Notes: generated by a model not told the origin, from the sequence alone. Counted from the first letter of the stretch, positions 11,500-24,030 are shown. The stretch is DNA of 64,000 bases from Schistocerca nitens (GCF_023898315.1 NC_064614.1:72242501-72306500), one strand, 5' to 3'. Numbers and translations are program-made.

Positions 11500-12320
11500 A
11501 TCAGGCCTCTCGACGCCGAAGAACTGGTGAGCCATCAGTTCTCACTGTCGGGTTTCTGACTAACTGGCCGCTTAACAGTAAATATGTGGACTTATTCGGA
11601 GCAACCTTCATCCTGGCTTTCCGGCGCCACGCGGATTTCAAGCATATCGCGCTTCCTATCTTTGCTTCCGAATCCCTGTGGCTAAGGCCGCCTACCAGGA
11701 GGAAGAGATCGTCTGCATAGGCTATCGTCTCTAGCACGTCTTCACTCCGTTTTAATATGTTCAGTAGGGGCTCCGTATTCACATCCCAGAAGAGTGGCCC
11801 CAGGACAGAGCTCTGCGGACACTTCTTGGATATTCTTTTACTGACCCATCCACTAGGGGACGATAGCCAGAACTCCCTTCCTTAGCAACAGCTCCTTAGA
11901 CGACCATATAGCACTGAGCACTCCAACTCCCGCAAGCAGGAGAAGGGCGAAGGCCATCATAGGTTGTCAAAGGCACCACTGATGTCCACCGTGATGCCGA
12001 CAGTATGCTTATTCGGAGATAAGCCACAGACCTCGGCCGACAGGGCAGTAGCGTCAGACGCTGATCGCCCTGGCCGAAGGCCAGACTGCCTGTCGCTCTT
12101 CCCATACAACACATCTGTCTGCTGCCAGACTGTCAGCTAAGAGCTTTTCGAAAAGTTTTTCAAGTACATCTAACAGGCAGATAGGCCTGTACGATTTTGC
12201 ATTCATAGTACAGCTTTTTTAGGGGTGGAACTAGCTGTGGGGCGAGAAACTGCACCATCTCTGCTGTGATGCCGTCTGGCCCTGGGGTTTACCATTCCTT
12301 ATGGATTTAAATTCTGCGGC
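11500..12320 (-). mobile_element. R1-like LINE fragment, reverse transcriptase
   Basis: Minus-strand translation shows the reverse-transcriptase fingers and palm of an R1-clade LINE in order: a PGPDGIT-like motif at about 12290, a YRPICLLDVLEKLFEKLL-type block at about 12150, then GLRPGRSASDA, VDISGAFDNL at about 11970, and IAYADDLFLLVGG near 11720, which carries the catalytic YADD. R1-clade elements copy their RNA at a nicked target. Stops and frame changes are frequent. The part above 11968 also lies in the left arm of the large inverted duplication. Confidence 0.75.
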
Positions 12321-14800
12321 CACTTCCACTTTGTCTGAAGACGCCACTAGTCTTAGCAACGCTGAGACAAGATGGTGGTACCATAGCAGAGGGATGGAGA
12401 CGTTCTGCGGAATTCCTGCTAAAAAACTCCTCCCCGATGACGAGCAACAGCCTGATGAACAGATGCATACTGTACAACGAAGCTTAATGAATCCTGCTAT
12501 GAAAATGGTACCATCCTTGTTCCCTTTGCATGTGAGAAGGTCGCGCTTGCGATTGCCAAACTAAAGAACAAAAACGCCCCTGGGACCGATGGTATCGATT
12601 CCGAGACACTGATTTTTCCATTGCTGAAGTGCAATTCTGAAAAAGCGCATGGGAGACCTGTTATGATGAAATGGAAATGTCTGCACTGAAGAACTCTAAT
12701 TGTATGAGACAAGTATGATATCCTTAATATGGAAACCAATAATTTGGACACAGTTTTGCTTTTTCGCGAGTCATACGTTATTAAATGTACAAATCATGAG
12801 GATAAAATAGTTTTATGTAGTTTCTGTTCGAAGTTGCCGTGATCATTATTATTTTATTTATTTCTACATGTTCAGTACCAATATGTGAATTTTGTGGTGA
12901 TCTATTATCTGTTTGTGTGAAGATCAGCTGTTGTTTCAGGAAATTTAACATAAACTTTAACTGAAAATTATCAGGACGATCCCTCCATTACAAAAATATT
13001 GCGGAGCAGTCCCCCTTTCGAATGTATGAGATTTGATAGATAAAGGGGAGGTGGCCATGAAGAGAAAGCGAGGGGATAACATTTTACGAGACGAAGCATG
13101 GAATGTTTGAAATTTGAACATAGTAGGAAGGCTAGAAAATCTGAAACGGGAAATGCAAAGGCTCAATCCAGATGTTGTGTGCGTCAGTGAACCGAATGGA
13201 AAAAAGATAAGAATGTCTGGTCAGACGAATATAGGATAATATCAACAGCAGCAGAAAATGGTATAACGCGAGTAGTATTCGTTATGAATGGGAAAGTAGG
13301 ACAGAATATTTCATTAAAAATCTTGTCATGAGATAGGATAGCAAACTAATGCAAATGACCATAGTTTACCTGTATCTGGCAAAGTAATAACCAGAAGACG
13401 AAGGGATAGACAAAGTACATAAGAATACCTGGCGGGTAATTCAGTATATAACAGTAGGTGAAAAGTAAGCAGAGGAAACGATATGGGAGAATATTTGCTT
13501 GGTAGCAGCAATTAGAGAAGAGAGAGACTAATTGTGTTCTGCAATGAATTTCAGCTAGCAATAGCGAAAATTATGTTTGGTAGTCACAAGAGGATGACGC
13601 ACACTAGAGAACTCCATCTGGATTACATCATGGTCAGACAGAAATTCCGAAATCATATATTACATTGTAAGATACACCAACATGTATACATTGACTTAGA
13701 TCACAATTAGTAAAAACCACGAGAAGACTGCAGTTTAGAGGAATCGTAAAAAAGAATGAGAGTGGAAAGAAATAGGACAGGGAAATACACAGGAAAGATG
13801 AGATGCATTTGAAGTTCGTTAAGCAGGCGTATTAGCAATACAGAGTATCCACATCAGTTGAAGAGGAGTAGACATCTCTAAAAAGAGTCGTCGCAGATGT
13901 TCGGCACTCATACATACGTACAATAAAGTAACGCCGAAGAAAACATGGGTAACAGAAGAAGTGTTTCAAGTGATTCACAAAAGAATGAAACACAAAAGTT
14001 GTCACTGAACGATAGGAATACCGTAACATAAATCACTGGCTTTAGGAAAGTTAAAGGCACCATGGAGTGAGTTGTAATGTTGTTTCTGATAATGAATGCA
14101 AGGTTGCAGAAAAATCAAAACTGTTTGATTCCAAGTCGACCTAAGGAAAATGGTGCAAGATGTGAGAAATTCTGAGCAAAATGAGAGAAAGGTACACGGC
14201 AAAATCGGTAATATATTAAAGGTGCAAAAGCCAAGAGAGAAAAATATGATTAGAAGACCAAGAATGAAATTCTTAGACCGAAAAGGGTATGAGACTTGGG
14301 TGCAGTTTTTCGCCCTTACTGCTCAGTCTTACGTCGAAGAAGGAATGATGGAAATAAATTTCAGACCAGACTGTTAGCACTGCTCTCCTCAGTTAAAATG
14401 AAGAGGTATTAGAGGATCTGTTGTATGGTTAGGAAATTGTGACTTGTACAGAGTTTAGATTAAGAGTATATCCTGAAAAATTCAAACATAATGAGAAGTA
14501 GCACTACTGAGAATATTGAGAAATTTAACAGGAAAACTGGTGATCATGAAGAAAGGAGAGTTAAGGAATTCTGCTACCCTGGAAGGAAAATAAGAAAATA
14601 ATCCATCACAAAGGAGCAAGGAGGACATCAGAAGCAGTCTAGTGCAGTAAAAGGGGTCACTGTCGGCTAGGTGTCGTCCTCTGGTGTCACGCCTTAATCT
14701 GCGAAGGAAGTTTCTTTTGTGTGCGTTTGAAACACGACAATGGACTGTGGGAAAACTGTGGCAGAAGAATAGAAGAGAATCGAGGCATTTGACATTGGGT
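11968..14800 (+). repeat. Left arm of a large inverted duplication
   Basis: This arm is the reverse complement of 21841-24649. Matching peptides (for example 75 codons at 14150-14377 and 22265-22492 with three differences) and long identical runs give about 98% identity. The arm edges cut through an R1-like LINE at the outer side and an RTE-like LINE at the inner side, so this is a segmental duplication and not one transposon. A block of about 24 bp present near 13322-13346 is missing from the other arm. Confidence 0.92.
12300..12700 (+). mobile_element. R1-like LINE fragment, plus strand
   Basis: The plus strand encodes the linker and the first reverse-transcriptase motif of an R1-like LINE: DEQMHTVQRSLMNPA at about 12450, then AIAKLKNKNAPGTDGID at about 12555-12600. 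It lies head to head with the minus-strand fragment ending at 12320. It is a second copy rather than a continuation, because both pieces contain the PGxDGI motif. Confidence 0.65.
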
Positions 14801-15096
14801 GCTACAGAAAAATGTTGAAAATTAGTTTGGTATACAAGGAGTAGAAGGTCCTCCCCACAGTCGTCATAGAAATATACAAAAATAAGAGGGACAAGATGAT
14901 AGGTTATGTTTTAAGGCATGGTGGAATTATTTCCACAGTCGTAGGAGGTACTGCTGAGAGTACAGAATGCAGGGGTAGACGTGGATTGAAATGTATACAG
15001 AAAATAATTGACAACATAGGGTACAGGTATTGGTCTGAGATGAAAAGGCTGACACAGGGGGAGTTCTCGGCGGACTACATGAAACTAATCAAATAA
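12965..15096 (+). mobile_element. RTE-like LINE copy with endonuclease and RT parts
   Basis: The plus strand holds a decayed copy of the window's common RTE-like LINE. After a 5' region it reads as an apurinic-type endonuclease (RDEAWNV, then LENLKREMQRLNPDVVCVSE at 13080-13190, and LDYIMVRQKFRN at about 13620). A shortened reverse transcriptase follows, and then a C-terminal stretch at 14790-15096 (FDIGCYRKMLKIS, DKMIGYVLRHGG). The endonuclease nicks DNA and the reverse transcriptase primes from the nick. All frames are interrupted. The part up to 14800 is duplicated in the right arm; the last 296 bp are not. Confidence 0.78.
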
Positions 15097-15179
15097 AATG
15101 TATGTAAATGGTTATATCCGGTTATAAGGTTATAACCTGAGGAGCAAAAAACACTCAGCTTATCTTCTGATAAAGTCAA

Positions 15180-15720
15180 AGCTTTTTCTTCCTTGAAATT
15201 AGCAGAAGGAACACTTCATGTCTTATTTTATCAGTCAACTGCCTCGGTAACGCCACATATCAAACGCTTTCTCTCTTCTTTTACAGTTTTACCACAGTCC
15301 AGAAATCACTTCTAAACAATTTTGTTGCCCAAAACCACATTCTTCGAAATAATGTTTTCCATGTACGAGTGAACTCGACTTCTGTTAGCGAGAAATGTCC
15401 ACTTGCCTCTGATAGTCAGCTGCTTGCCTCGACTGTCAAGCGTTATTTTTCTTCCAAGGTACCAGAATTCCAGTTCGTCCACTATACTGTTCACATTTTT
15501 GTCTTAATTACATTGTTAATCTCATTTCTTGTTAATTTCTTACGCCTACTCTCTGTCTGTATGCTGTACTCATTAAGATGTTCATTACATTCAGTAGGTG
15601 ATGCAGTTCTTCCTCACTTTCAATGATTATAGTAAAGTCTTCATCGAATCCAATCACTGATAATCATTCACTCTCAGTATAAACCCGACTCCTAAGAGTT
15701 TCTTTTGCTTCCGTCAATAC
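15180..15720 (-). mobile_element. RTE-like LINE scrap, RT thumb region
   Basis: The 60-codon minus-strand frame at 15312-15494 (VDELEFWYLGRKITLDSRGK) matches the thumb motif that follows the reverse-transcriptase palm in RTE-like LINEs. The sequence to 15720 continues back into the palm. It lies tail to tail with the plus-strand copy that ends at 15096. Confidence 0.65.
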
Positions 15721-16269
15721 TCCTACTATGAGGGAAGATACTAGTGACAATGAAAGTAGTGGAAAAATTGTTGCTTCTTCATTTCCTGTGTGCTTTTTGA
15801 ATAAGGAAAGATACAGTGCTTCCCTGGCAACAGGTTACCACAGCTTACATACGTGACCGGTGTTCATCTGCGTGAAGGTGTTTATTCAGAGACTAAGTGA
15901 TGAATATTTCATCACTTTCCTGTTGCATAATAAATGGCAGCTGACATAAGCTCGCGGAAGCACTGTGTGATGTGTAACCTGCAACGTCCGTCCCCATAAT
16001 CCTTACGTTTCGTAAAAAGTGGAGAACGGTGTGAAATGAGTGAATAAATTTTTGCAGTAACGTGAAGGACCTGAAGTGTTTCTTTCAGTATATGTATGCT
16101 CGAACAAAATTAAACTAAATCTATATTTTTCACTCTTTCAAAGTATATGAGGAAGACTGTTGAGAAGTCTGATTAGATATGGGACTCCCTTAAGAATGTC
16201 GACAATGGAGTAGCTAAACTTCGTCGTTACCATCTGTGTTATTCCTAGTTTTTCATTACGATAATATTT

Positions 16270-16560
16270 TTCCAGCCATTTCTTCTCCATGAATTACTGC
16301 TAATCTTTTTTGAATGATTTCTTGAAGCCTTCAGCTGCCATTCTCTTTATTTTCTGTACGATTTGTAATGGTACTTGAATTACGTAACCATTATGGTATC
16401 TCATCTGAACCTTTCGATACCAGTAATATTCTACTGTGTTTCTGTAAAGTAGTTTACATATTTCTGAGACAACATTCAGATTTGATTTCGTTTGTGATAC
16501 ATCGATATGTTTATATTGCAATGATATTATTCTTATATGTATTCTTTCTTTTGTCACTAT
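16270..16560 (-). other. Open frame sharing a 70-bp inverted match with 17385-17450
   Basis: An 85-codon minus-strand frame ends in VQKIKRMAAEGFKKSFKK. A closely similar peptide (IKWMAAEGFK) is encoded on the plus strand near 17400-17440, so the two sites are inverted copies of about 70 bp. I do not recognise the protein. It may be a repeat end or part of the neighbouring fossil element. Confidence 0.45.
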
Positions 16561-16572
16561 GATCTTTGATGT

Positions 16573-17060
16573 ATTTGTAACTCTGATTTTTGGGAGCGTA
16601 TGCGATAGTTAGTTAGTTGTTAAGTTGTTAGAGAGTTGGACCTTGAGAAAGTCAAGTGTTGGACGTCAGTTTGGAAAAACGCATAACGTAATCCGCTTAT
16701 AAAACGTGAACTTTAACAGTGACTGTGAGAGAGATGTTTTCAAGTATGTTTTGTATTGTGAAGAGATGTTTTGTGTTTACGTGATATTGCAATAAAAGCA
16801 ATTAAAAGGAAGTGTAACTTAATTTCGGAGTGCAGATTATTTTTTTACATCACCATTGTCCAGCAAAAGTGTAATCTTCAAGGATGGTTTGTGAAGCGCA
16901 TCTACAAAACTTTTGAATATAGCAGAAAAAAATCTAGGCCTCTTTGCATCCGAGCTTGGAATCGTAACCAACTAGATTTTCAACGATTGAGCCATGATTT
17001 TACGACGAGACCAGCGTGGGAAACACAAAAAGATGAGTGCCTAGTTTTTTTATTATTAAA
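16573..17060 (+). repeat. Possible solo LTR or promoter-bearing repeat
   Basis: A TTATAAAA box at 16697-16704 is followed 94 bp later by AATAAA at 16791, an order typical of an LTR. I recall similar sequence as repeated in locusts. No partner LTR, internal genes or clear target duplication are visible, so treat this as a fossil of uncertain type. The 105-codon frame at 16771-17088 has no known motif. Confidence 0.3.
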
Positions 17061-17198
17061 TGAAATGACTTTATTAACTGTACTCTAATGACTCATGCCA
17101 CATAATATGACTGTTGTTGCCCGAAAATACAGTATTTAGCAGCGTGAGCAACACCACAATCGTTATTAAATGCTGACCTTTGTTGTGGTAGGTTTGTT

Positions 17199-17395
17199 AG
17201 AGATTGTACAATATCCGCCTTTGGCCACTTTCAAGTATTTTATGGATGATTTGTTAGTAACAGGTTATGTCACATACGTCGTTGCTCTTATGACATCATG
17301 TTATAAGAACAACGACGTATAAGACATAACCTGTTACTAAAAACTCATCCTTAAAATACTTGAAAATGGCCTAAGGCCAAAACTGTGCAATCGTA
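17199..17395. mobile_element. Foldback MITE, near-perfect long hairpin
   Basis: The core at 17223-17371 folds into two arms of about 74 bases with almost no loop. Both arms contain GTAACAGGTTATGT and TACGTCGTTG. Weaker pairing (TTGTACAAT against TTGCACAGT-like ends) extends it to roughly 17199-17395. It encodes nothing and is probably a non-autonomous DNA transposon of the foldback type. I could not fix a target duplication. Confidence 0.82.
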
Positions 17396-17439
17396 CAGAA
17401 AATAAAGTGGATGGCAGCTGAAGGCTTCAAGTAATCACT

Positions 17440-20400
17440 CAAAAAATTCATCGCAGCTGCAGATCCAGTCCCATTCAGAATTATATCTATTGTTTAATTC
17501 ACACACATAATTCATCCAAACATATTCAACTGATTTTTGAGAACTTTTTTGAAGCCTTTTCCTGTTTTCTTGTTGAAACTCGATTCTAAATGTGCTTTTA
17601 ATTTTGAGAAATAGACCATTCCTTTTATCAAATTATTGTATTTTTTACCTCTCCTTGATTTCATTTTATTTTGATTAGAAACAGAATCTAGAGCTCCTGA
17701 ATAATAAAAAATATCTACATAATTTCCTAAATCGACACCATCAAATTTTGTGCTTAAATCATCCATAGTAAACGATCTTTTAGTAAAGGATTTATCATTC
17801 CATCTGTACCTTTGTATTCTCTTTCACGAACAGTTATTTTTTCTTCATTGAATTGATCTGGCAAAAACCTAACAATTTAAAATAATCGATAAGTTTTAAA
17901 CCCAAAACTTAATCTTCACTATGGCTGATGTGCTCCAATAGCCTTTCACTTATGTTTGCTTTTTAGTACTTTTATCCTCTTCATTCTGTTCTTTATGTTT
18001 TAATTTTTTCTACTTTTCTGCTCTTCTTCGTATTTGCTCCAAACATCGTATCTCTGATTCACTTAATGTATAATCCCTCCTAATGCTGTCATAATTTTTA
18101 ATTTGTGGTACAGCATTTAGATCTCCTGGAAGAAGAGTGCATGCATATGGAATCATTGGTTTCTCATCTTCTCCATGCTGTTAACTTTCAGAACACTATC
18201 ACCTAATCCTTAAATTCTTTGTTTTAGTACTCAGTTTCATCACTAACAGGGCCATTTTCTTTGTTACTTTTTTCTTACTCTGTCCTTGGTTGTTGTTCCC
18301 AAAGATTGAATCCTTCTTCAATTCTTCAGCTCTTTTTCTATTTCATTTAGCTTTTTTAACAACTTGTGTGTTGCTCTTCCCAAACATTTCCTACAGACAA
18401 AAGACTTGATGAAATATTTTTATATTTAATATTTAGATGTTATAAAAGAAAATCTTCAATTTGATGTCTATATTTACCATCATTGTGTTTTCTAGTCATA
18501 TCTATGGTCAATAATGCCTATTGTTCCCCATTCCAGTATTTACTACACTATTCTGTAAGGTCATCAAACTTTAAATCATCGCTAACAAATCTATGGCAAA
18601 TATAAATTAAATTTGTATCATCTTTTCTAAATGTATTCAAAAATTTAGATTATCTCTCAACAGTTGTTTTGGTAGCTCTGAACACGTCTGAGCAAAATAA
18701 AAACAATCTTTTCCTCTGTGTCTGCCTCTAGTAAATATTCTCTAACCACATTCTGATTTTCAAGAATGAAATCATCAAATACTACAACTCAATTATTTTG
18801 CCATTGATCCAGTGGTATGATTTGATCATTATTTTCAATGAATGTAGTAACCTGACAAATATTTTTAACTTCAACTTTTTGGGCATTTTTATAAAATCTT
18901 GTTTTTTGGTTGCTCTACAGTTTTAGAGTAAACACACTAATGACTGATTTTATTTGATGCCAACCATCCTGGGTCTAGAGTATAACTGCTGATCATTAAT
19001 ATTTTTATTCCACTTTCACTTGGCCATATTATTGCATGTAGAATAGAATTAGGCCAGAGCTTACCATGGTTAGTTTCTGATTTCTTCTCCTGAATTCTTA
19101 TTTTTGGTTACCAGTGAGTTTTCACTGAATTAATAATATTTTATTATTAGTAAATGAGTCACCTGTTTCAACAGAGTGCTAAGTCATCCACTGTCAAAAA
19201 AAGATTGAGTGTACATATATGAGATATCAGTACTAATGTTAAACTAGTTGGCATGTATACAACGTTTTTGTCTCCAAATATTATGTCAAAAATAATAAAT
19301 TGCTGTTGATCAATATAATTTGAAAAGAACCATAAAATTTATTCACTCAAAAAAAAGAAATGTTCACATTAAGGAAACTGAAAATTCAAATATAGTTATT
19401 ATTGAAAGTGGTGTTAGATCATATATGGATATAGATGATAGTATTGAAAGTGTGCTTGGATGTAGTGCCCTAACTATTGTGGCTAATGAAAGATTGTTGT
19501 TAAGAATAATCTAATATAATTGCTTCATTCAAGCTTAATGACGAATTTGATGGACCATTACTTCATGAACCACATTATCCTGCATTTATTCCCGTTTTTG
19601 ATAATATTCAGGACTTAGAAGTAACAACAAGTGATGAAAATTATTTCGGTCGAGCTTGTGTGAGGTTTGTTTTAGAAGTGATTTAATGAAATTTTAAACT
19701 TATTAAATGCACAAGATTGAGAGCTATCGGTTTTACTCATTCCCTGTGAATGATAAAAGTGAAACTAACCTAAATATTCATAACAAGGATAGTAAGACTA
19801 ACATCCATATATGAAATAAATGGCTTCCTTCTAATCATGGTCATTTGTACATGGGCTTTGGGATTGGTAAGGTGATGGATCAGATCACCCAACACATGAC
19901 AGAAAATCCAATAAAAGATTAATCGATAGTTGTCTGGTAAAGTTATTTTACTTTGTAAACACAAAGAAAGGAAATAATATTTTATATACAACTGAATGTC
20001 GTCTTATTTCACAATCAGTTTCTTTTTTTTTTTTTTTTTTTTTTTTTGCATGGACTTCATCTCTTGCTGATAAAGAAGCATAACACTTAACAAGGGAAAA
20101 ATAAAGAACAGCGAAACTGATGTGCTTTCTCCAAATGGAATACTTGCTGAATTTTACAATTTTTACATAGTCTTTGAGTGTTGGAGATTATATTCTTAGA
20201 TGGGTTGATCGAAATCGCGCTGGAAGTGAAATAAGGAATGTATTTCCAAACAAAGAATCTATGGAACTTCATGTATCTACAGTTAAATATGAACCTGGTT
20301 ATGAACTTGAACAATGAGAAAATATTTTTAAAAATCCTAAAAACCTGATACCATTTTATAAAGTACTAAAAGTTACTTCACTGAGTGGTAAGAAGATTTT

Positions 20401-20990
20401 TGCGTTATACATTATGAATTTCTATAATTTAGCACAATTTGATATTTCTTATGTTGAGCTGTGCATAATTTATCGTAAGAATGAAAGAAATGAAGTTTTT
20501 CTGAAAGAAATGTGGATCCAACAAATAATTATTGGAAGGGTTACGATTATTTTCTGTACTTTAAACGATTTAAACAACTGAAAGGCGACGTTGATATAAA
20601 TCCACATAATTACCTAACAAATTATCCCATTTATGTCATAAATATGACTCATAGAAGGAATGTACTTTGCTAATAAAATAACAAGCATGAAATATTGTGT
20701 AACTTCTAATGATAAAATATCTGTAGATACACTTAGTTATGCAATTATATATGATAAAAAGAATCCCACACGTGAGACACAGCACAGAATATTACAGAAA
20801 TTTTTTACTACATTTCCTTCACAAATAAAGATAGAGGAAAAATTTAGTATGTCAATTAGAAGATGACATCTATTACTGTTTCTTTGGATAGACCTTTTGA
20901 TGTAGATTATGGTAGCTATCGGAATTTTTAAAAACTGATTAATATTTGGCCTCTGAATAAACAAAAATCAATCTATTAGCATGCTAGCAG
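17440..20990. mobile_element. Fossil Polinton/Maverick-like element
   Basis: A very AT-rich block unlike its flanks. Read as a fossil, the minus strand at about 18650-18900 resembles the packaging ATPase of Polintons (VVFDDF, LENQNVVREY). The minus strand at 17512-17830 resembles another Polinton-associated protein. The plus-strand remains at 19500-20870 could be structural-protein relics. It is thoroughly broken, with dozens of breaks, and old; terminal repeats were not found, so both ends are approximate. Family assignment is by eye. Confidence 0.55.
20023..20047. repeat. Poly-T run of 25
   Basis: An uninterrupted T-run inside the AT-rich fossil. It could be the tail of a minus-strand retroposon, but nothing next to it looks like a SINE or LINE end. 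Confidence 0.8.
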
Positions 20991-21840
20991 CTGGCAACCA
21001 TTGCATTATTAATGGGTGTCATGGCTGATTAATAACTCAGCATACTGTCTCTATATATCATGACTGCAACTTCAACTTCCTCCACTCATTCGCTTGAGAT
21101 ATAAAATTAAAGTGGCTTACAATACCTGTGTGCTTTGCTCATCGCTTAAATGTGGGTGTGTTTCGAATTATGAAATGTTTCTGAGGGACATTTTATGGTT
21201 CTTATACTACTCAAAAACTGGGCAATTTTTAAAACTTCCTGGGTAATGGAGCCAAGAGTTTCTCCAACCAAGACAAGAGTTTTGCAGAAAAAGCTCGGTT
21301 TTGTTTTGTAAGCTTTCAGCTATAATTTATGTTTTGTTAATAAAGGTTTTTGTGTACAGTGGGAGCCCCTACTCAGGAAGCACGATAATGCAAGCAATTC
21401 CAATTTGTATAAAATTTTAATCAGCTAGAAGTAAATGTTTTGCTTGATGTTACTGGATGTGAATATTGTAATACCAGGTATGGAGAAGATTTGTGTATGT
21501 AGCTGAAAAATGAGTTTCATTTTCTTTTAACAGACTGATGTTTGAAATTAATAACTAACTGTGTTTTTCAGTTTTGAAGATAAACAGGTTAACTGAGATA
21601 CAGTAAAACGAAGGAAATGAAAAATAATAATAATGAAATTCCTGATTTGGAAAGTTTGTTTCATTGGAATTCTTTATTGTTGTTACTCTTACTCACTGCT
21701 GTGCTGGAGCCATTTTTTGCTCAAGAAACCCACCCTCTACGCATAAAATATAAAATTATAAAATAAAATAAAAATATAAACTGATATAAAATATAACAAT
21801 ATATATTAAATAAAATAAAAATAAATTATACCTAAAACTG
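20991..21840. other. Unassigned AT-rich DNA between the fossil and the right arm
   Basis: No gene or repeat is recognised. A short AT-only stretch with AAAATAAAAT-type repeats lies at 21745-21830, right at the inner edge of the right arm, and may mark the rearrangement junction. Confidence 0.5.
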
Positions 21841-23660
21841 ACCCAATGTCAAATGCCTCGATTCTCTTCTATTCTTCTGCCACAGTTTTCCCACAGTCCA
21901 TTGTCGTGTTTCAAACACACGCAAAAGAAACTTCCTTCGCAGATTAAGACGTGACACCAGAGGACGACACCTAGCCGACAGTGACCCCTTTTACTGCACT
22001 AGACTGCTTCTGATGTCCTCCTTGCCTCCTTTGTGATGGATTATTTTCTTATTTTCCTTCCAGGGTAGCAGAATTCCTTAACTCTCCTTTCTTCATGATC
22101 ACCAGTTTTCCTGTTAAATTTCTCAATATTCTCAGTTGTGCTACTTTTCATTATGTTTGAATTTTTTAGGTTATACTCTTAATCTAAACTCTGTACACGT
22201 CACAATTTCCTAACCATTCAACAGATCCTCTAATACCTCTTCATTTTAACTGAGGAGAGCAGTGTCAACAGTCTGGTCTGAAATTTATTTCCATCATTCC
22301 TTCTTCGACGTGAGACTGAGCAGTAAGGGCGAAAAACTGCACCCAAGTCTCATACCCTTTTCGGTCTAAGAATTTCATTCTTGGTCTTCTAATCATATTT
22401 TTCTCTCTTGGCTTTTGCACCTTTAATATATTACCGATTTTGCCGTGTACCTTTCTCCCATTTTGCTCAGAATATCTCACATCTTGCACCATTTTTCTTA
22501 GGTCAACTTGGAATCAAACAGTTTTGATTTTTCTGCAACCTTGCATTCATTATCAGAAACAACATTACAACTCACTCCATGGTGCCTTTAACTTTCCTAA
22601 AGCCAGTGATTTATGTTACGGTATTCCTATCGTTCAGTGACAACTTTTGTGTTTCATTCTTTTGTGAATCACTTGAAACACTTCTTCTGATACCCATGTT
22701 TTCTTCGGCGTTACTTTATTGTACGTATGTATGAGTGCCGAACATCTGCGACGACTCTTTTTAGAGATGTCTACTCCTCTTCAACTGATGTGGATACTCT
22801 GTATTGCTAATACGCCTGCTTAACGAACTTCAAATGCATCTCATCTTTCCTGTGTATTTCCCTGTCTTATTTCTTTCCACTCTCATTCTTTTTTACGATT
22901 CCTCTAAACTGCAGTCTTCTCGTGGTTTTTACTAATTGTGATCTAAGTCAATGTATACATGTTGGTGTATCTTACAATGTAATATATGATTTCGGAATTT
23001 CTGTCTGACCATGATGTAATCCAGATGGAGTTCTCTAGTGTGCGTCATCCTCTTGTGACTACCAAACATAATTTTCGCTATTGCTAGCTGAAATTCATTG
23101 CAGAACACAATTAGTCTCTCTCTTCTCTAATTGCTGCTACCAAGCAAATATTCTCCCATATCGTTTCCTCTGCTTACTTTTCACCTACTGTTATATACTG
23201 AATTACCCGCCAGGTATTCTTATGTACTTTGTCTTTCCCTTCGTCTTCTGGTTATTACTTTGCCAGATACTGGTAAACTATGGTCATTTGCATTAGTTTT
23301 TAATGAAATATTCTGTCCTACTTTCCCATTCATAACGAATACTACTCGCGTTATACCATTTTCTGCTGCTGTTGATATTATCCTATATTCGTCTGACCAG
23401 ACATTCTTATCTTTTTTCCATTCGGTTCACTGACGCACACAACATCTGGATTGAGCCTTTGCATTTCCCGTTTCAGATTTTCTAGCCTTCCTACTATGTT
23501 CAAATTTCAAACATTCCATGCTTCGTCTCGTAAAATGTTATCCCCTCGCTTTCTCTTCATGGCCACCTCCCCTTTATCAATCAAATCTCATACATTCGAA
23601 AGGGGGACTGCTCCGCAATATTTTTGTAATGGAGGGATCGTCCTGATAATTTTCAGTTAA
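21841..23660 (-). mobile_element. RTE-like LINE, duplicated copy
   Basis: The mirror of the LINE at 12965-14800: endonuclease at about 22980-23560 and the shortened reverse-transcriptase part at 22000-22500, on the minus strand. The open frames at 23081-23660 on the plus strand are shadows. It is as decayed as its partner, so the decay predates the duplication. Confidence 0.75.
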
Positions 23661-24030
23661 AGTTTATGTTAAATTTCCTGAAACAACAGCTGATCTTCAC
23701 ACAAACAGATAATAGATCACCACAAAATTCACATATTGGTACTGAACATGTAGAAATAAATAAAATAATAATGATCACGGCAACTTCGAACTGAAACTAC
23801 ATAAAACTATTTTATCCTCATGATTTGTACATTTAATAACGTATGACTCGCGAAAAAGCAAAACTGTGTCCAAATTATTGGTTTCCATATTAAGGATATC
23901 ATACTTGTCTCATACAATTAGAGTTCTTCAGTGCAGACATTTCCATTTCATCATAACAGGTCTCCCATGCGCTTTTTCAGAATTGCACTTCAGCAATGGA
24001 AAAATCAGTGTCTCGGAATCGATACCATCG

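Noticed and set aside
20023-20047. SINE or LINE tail at the 25-T run
   Set aside because: No RNA polymerase III boxes, LINE 3' sequence or target duplication lie next to it.
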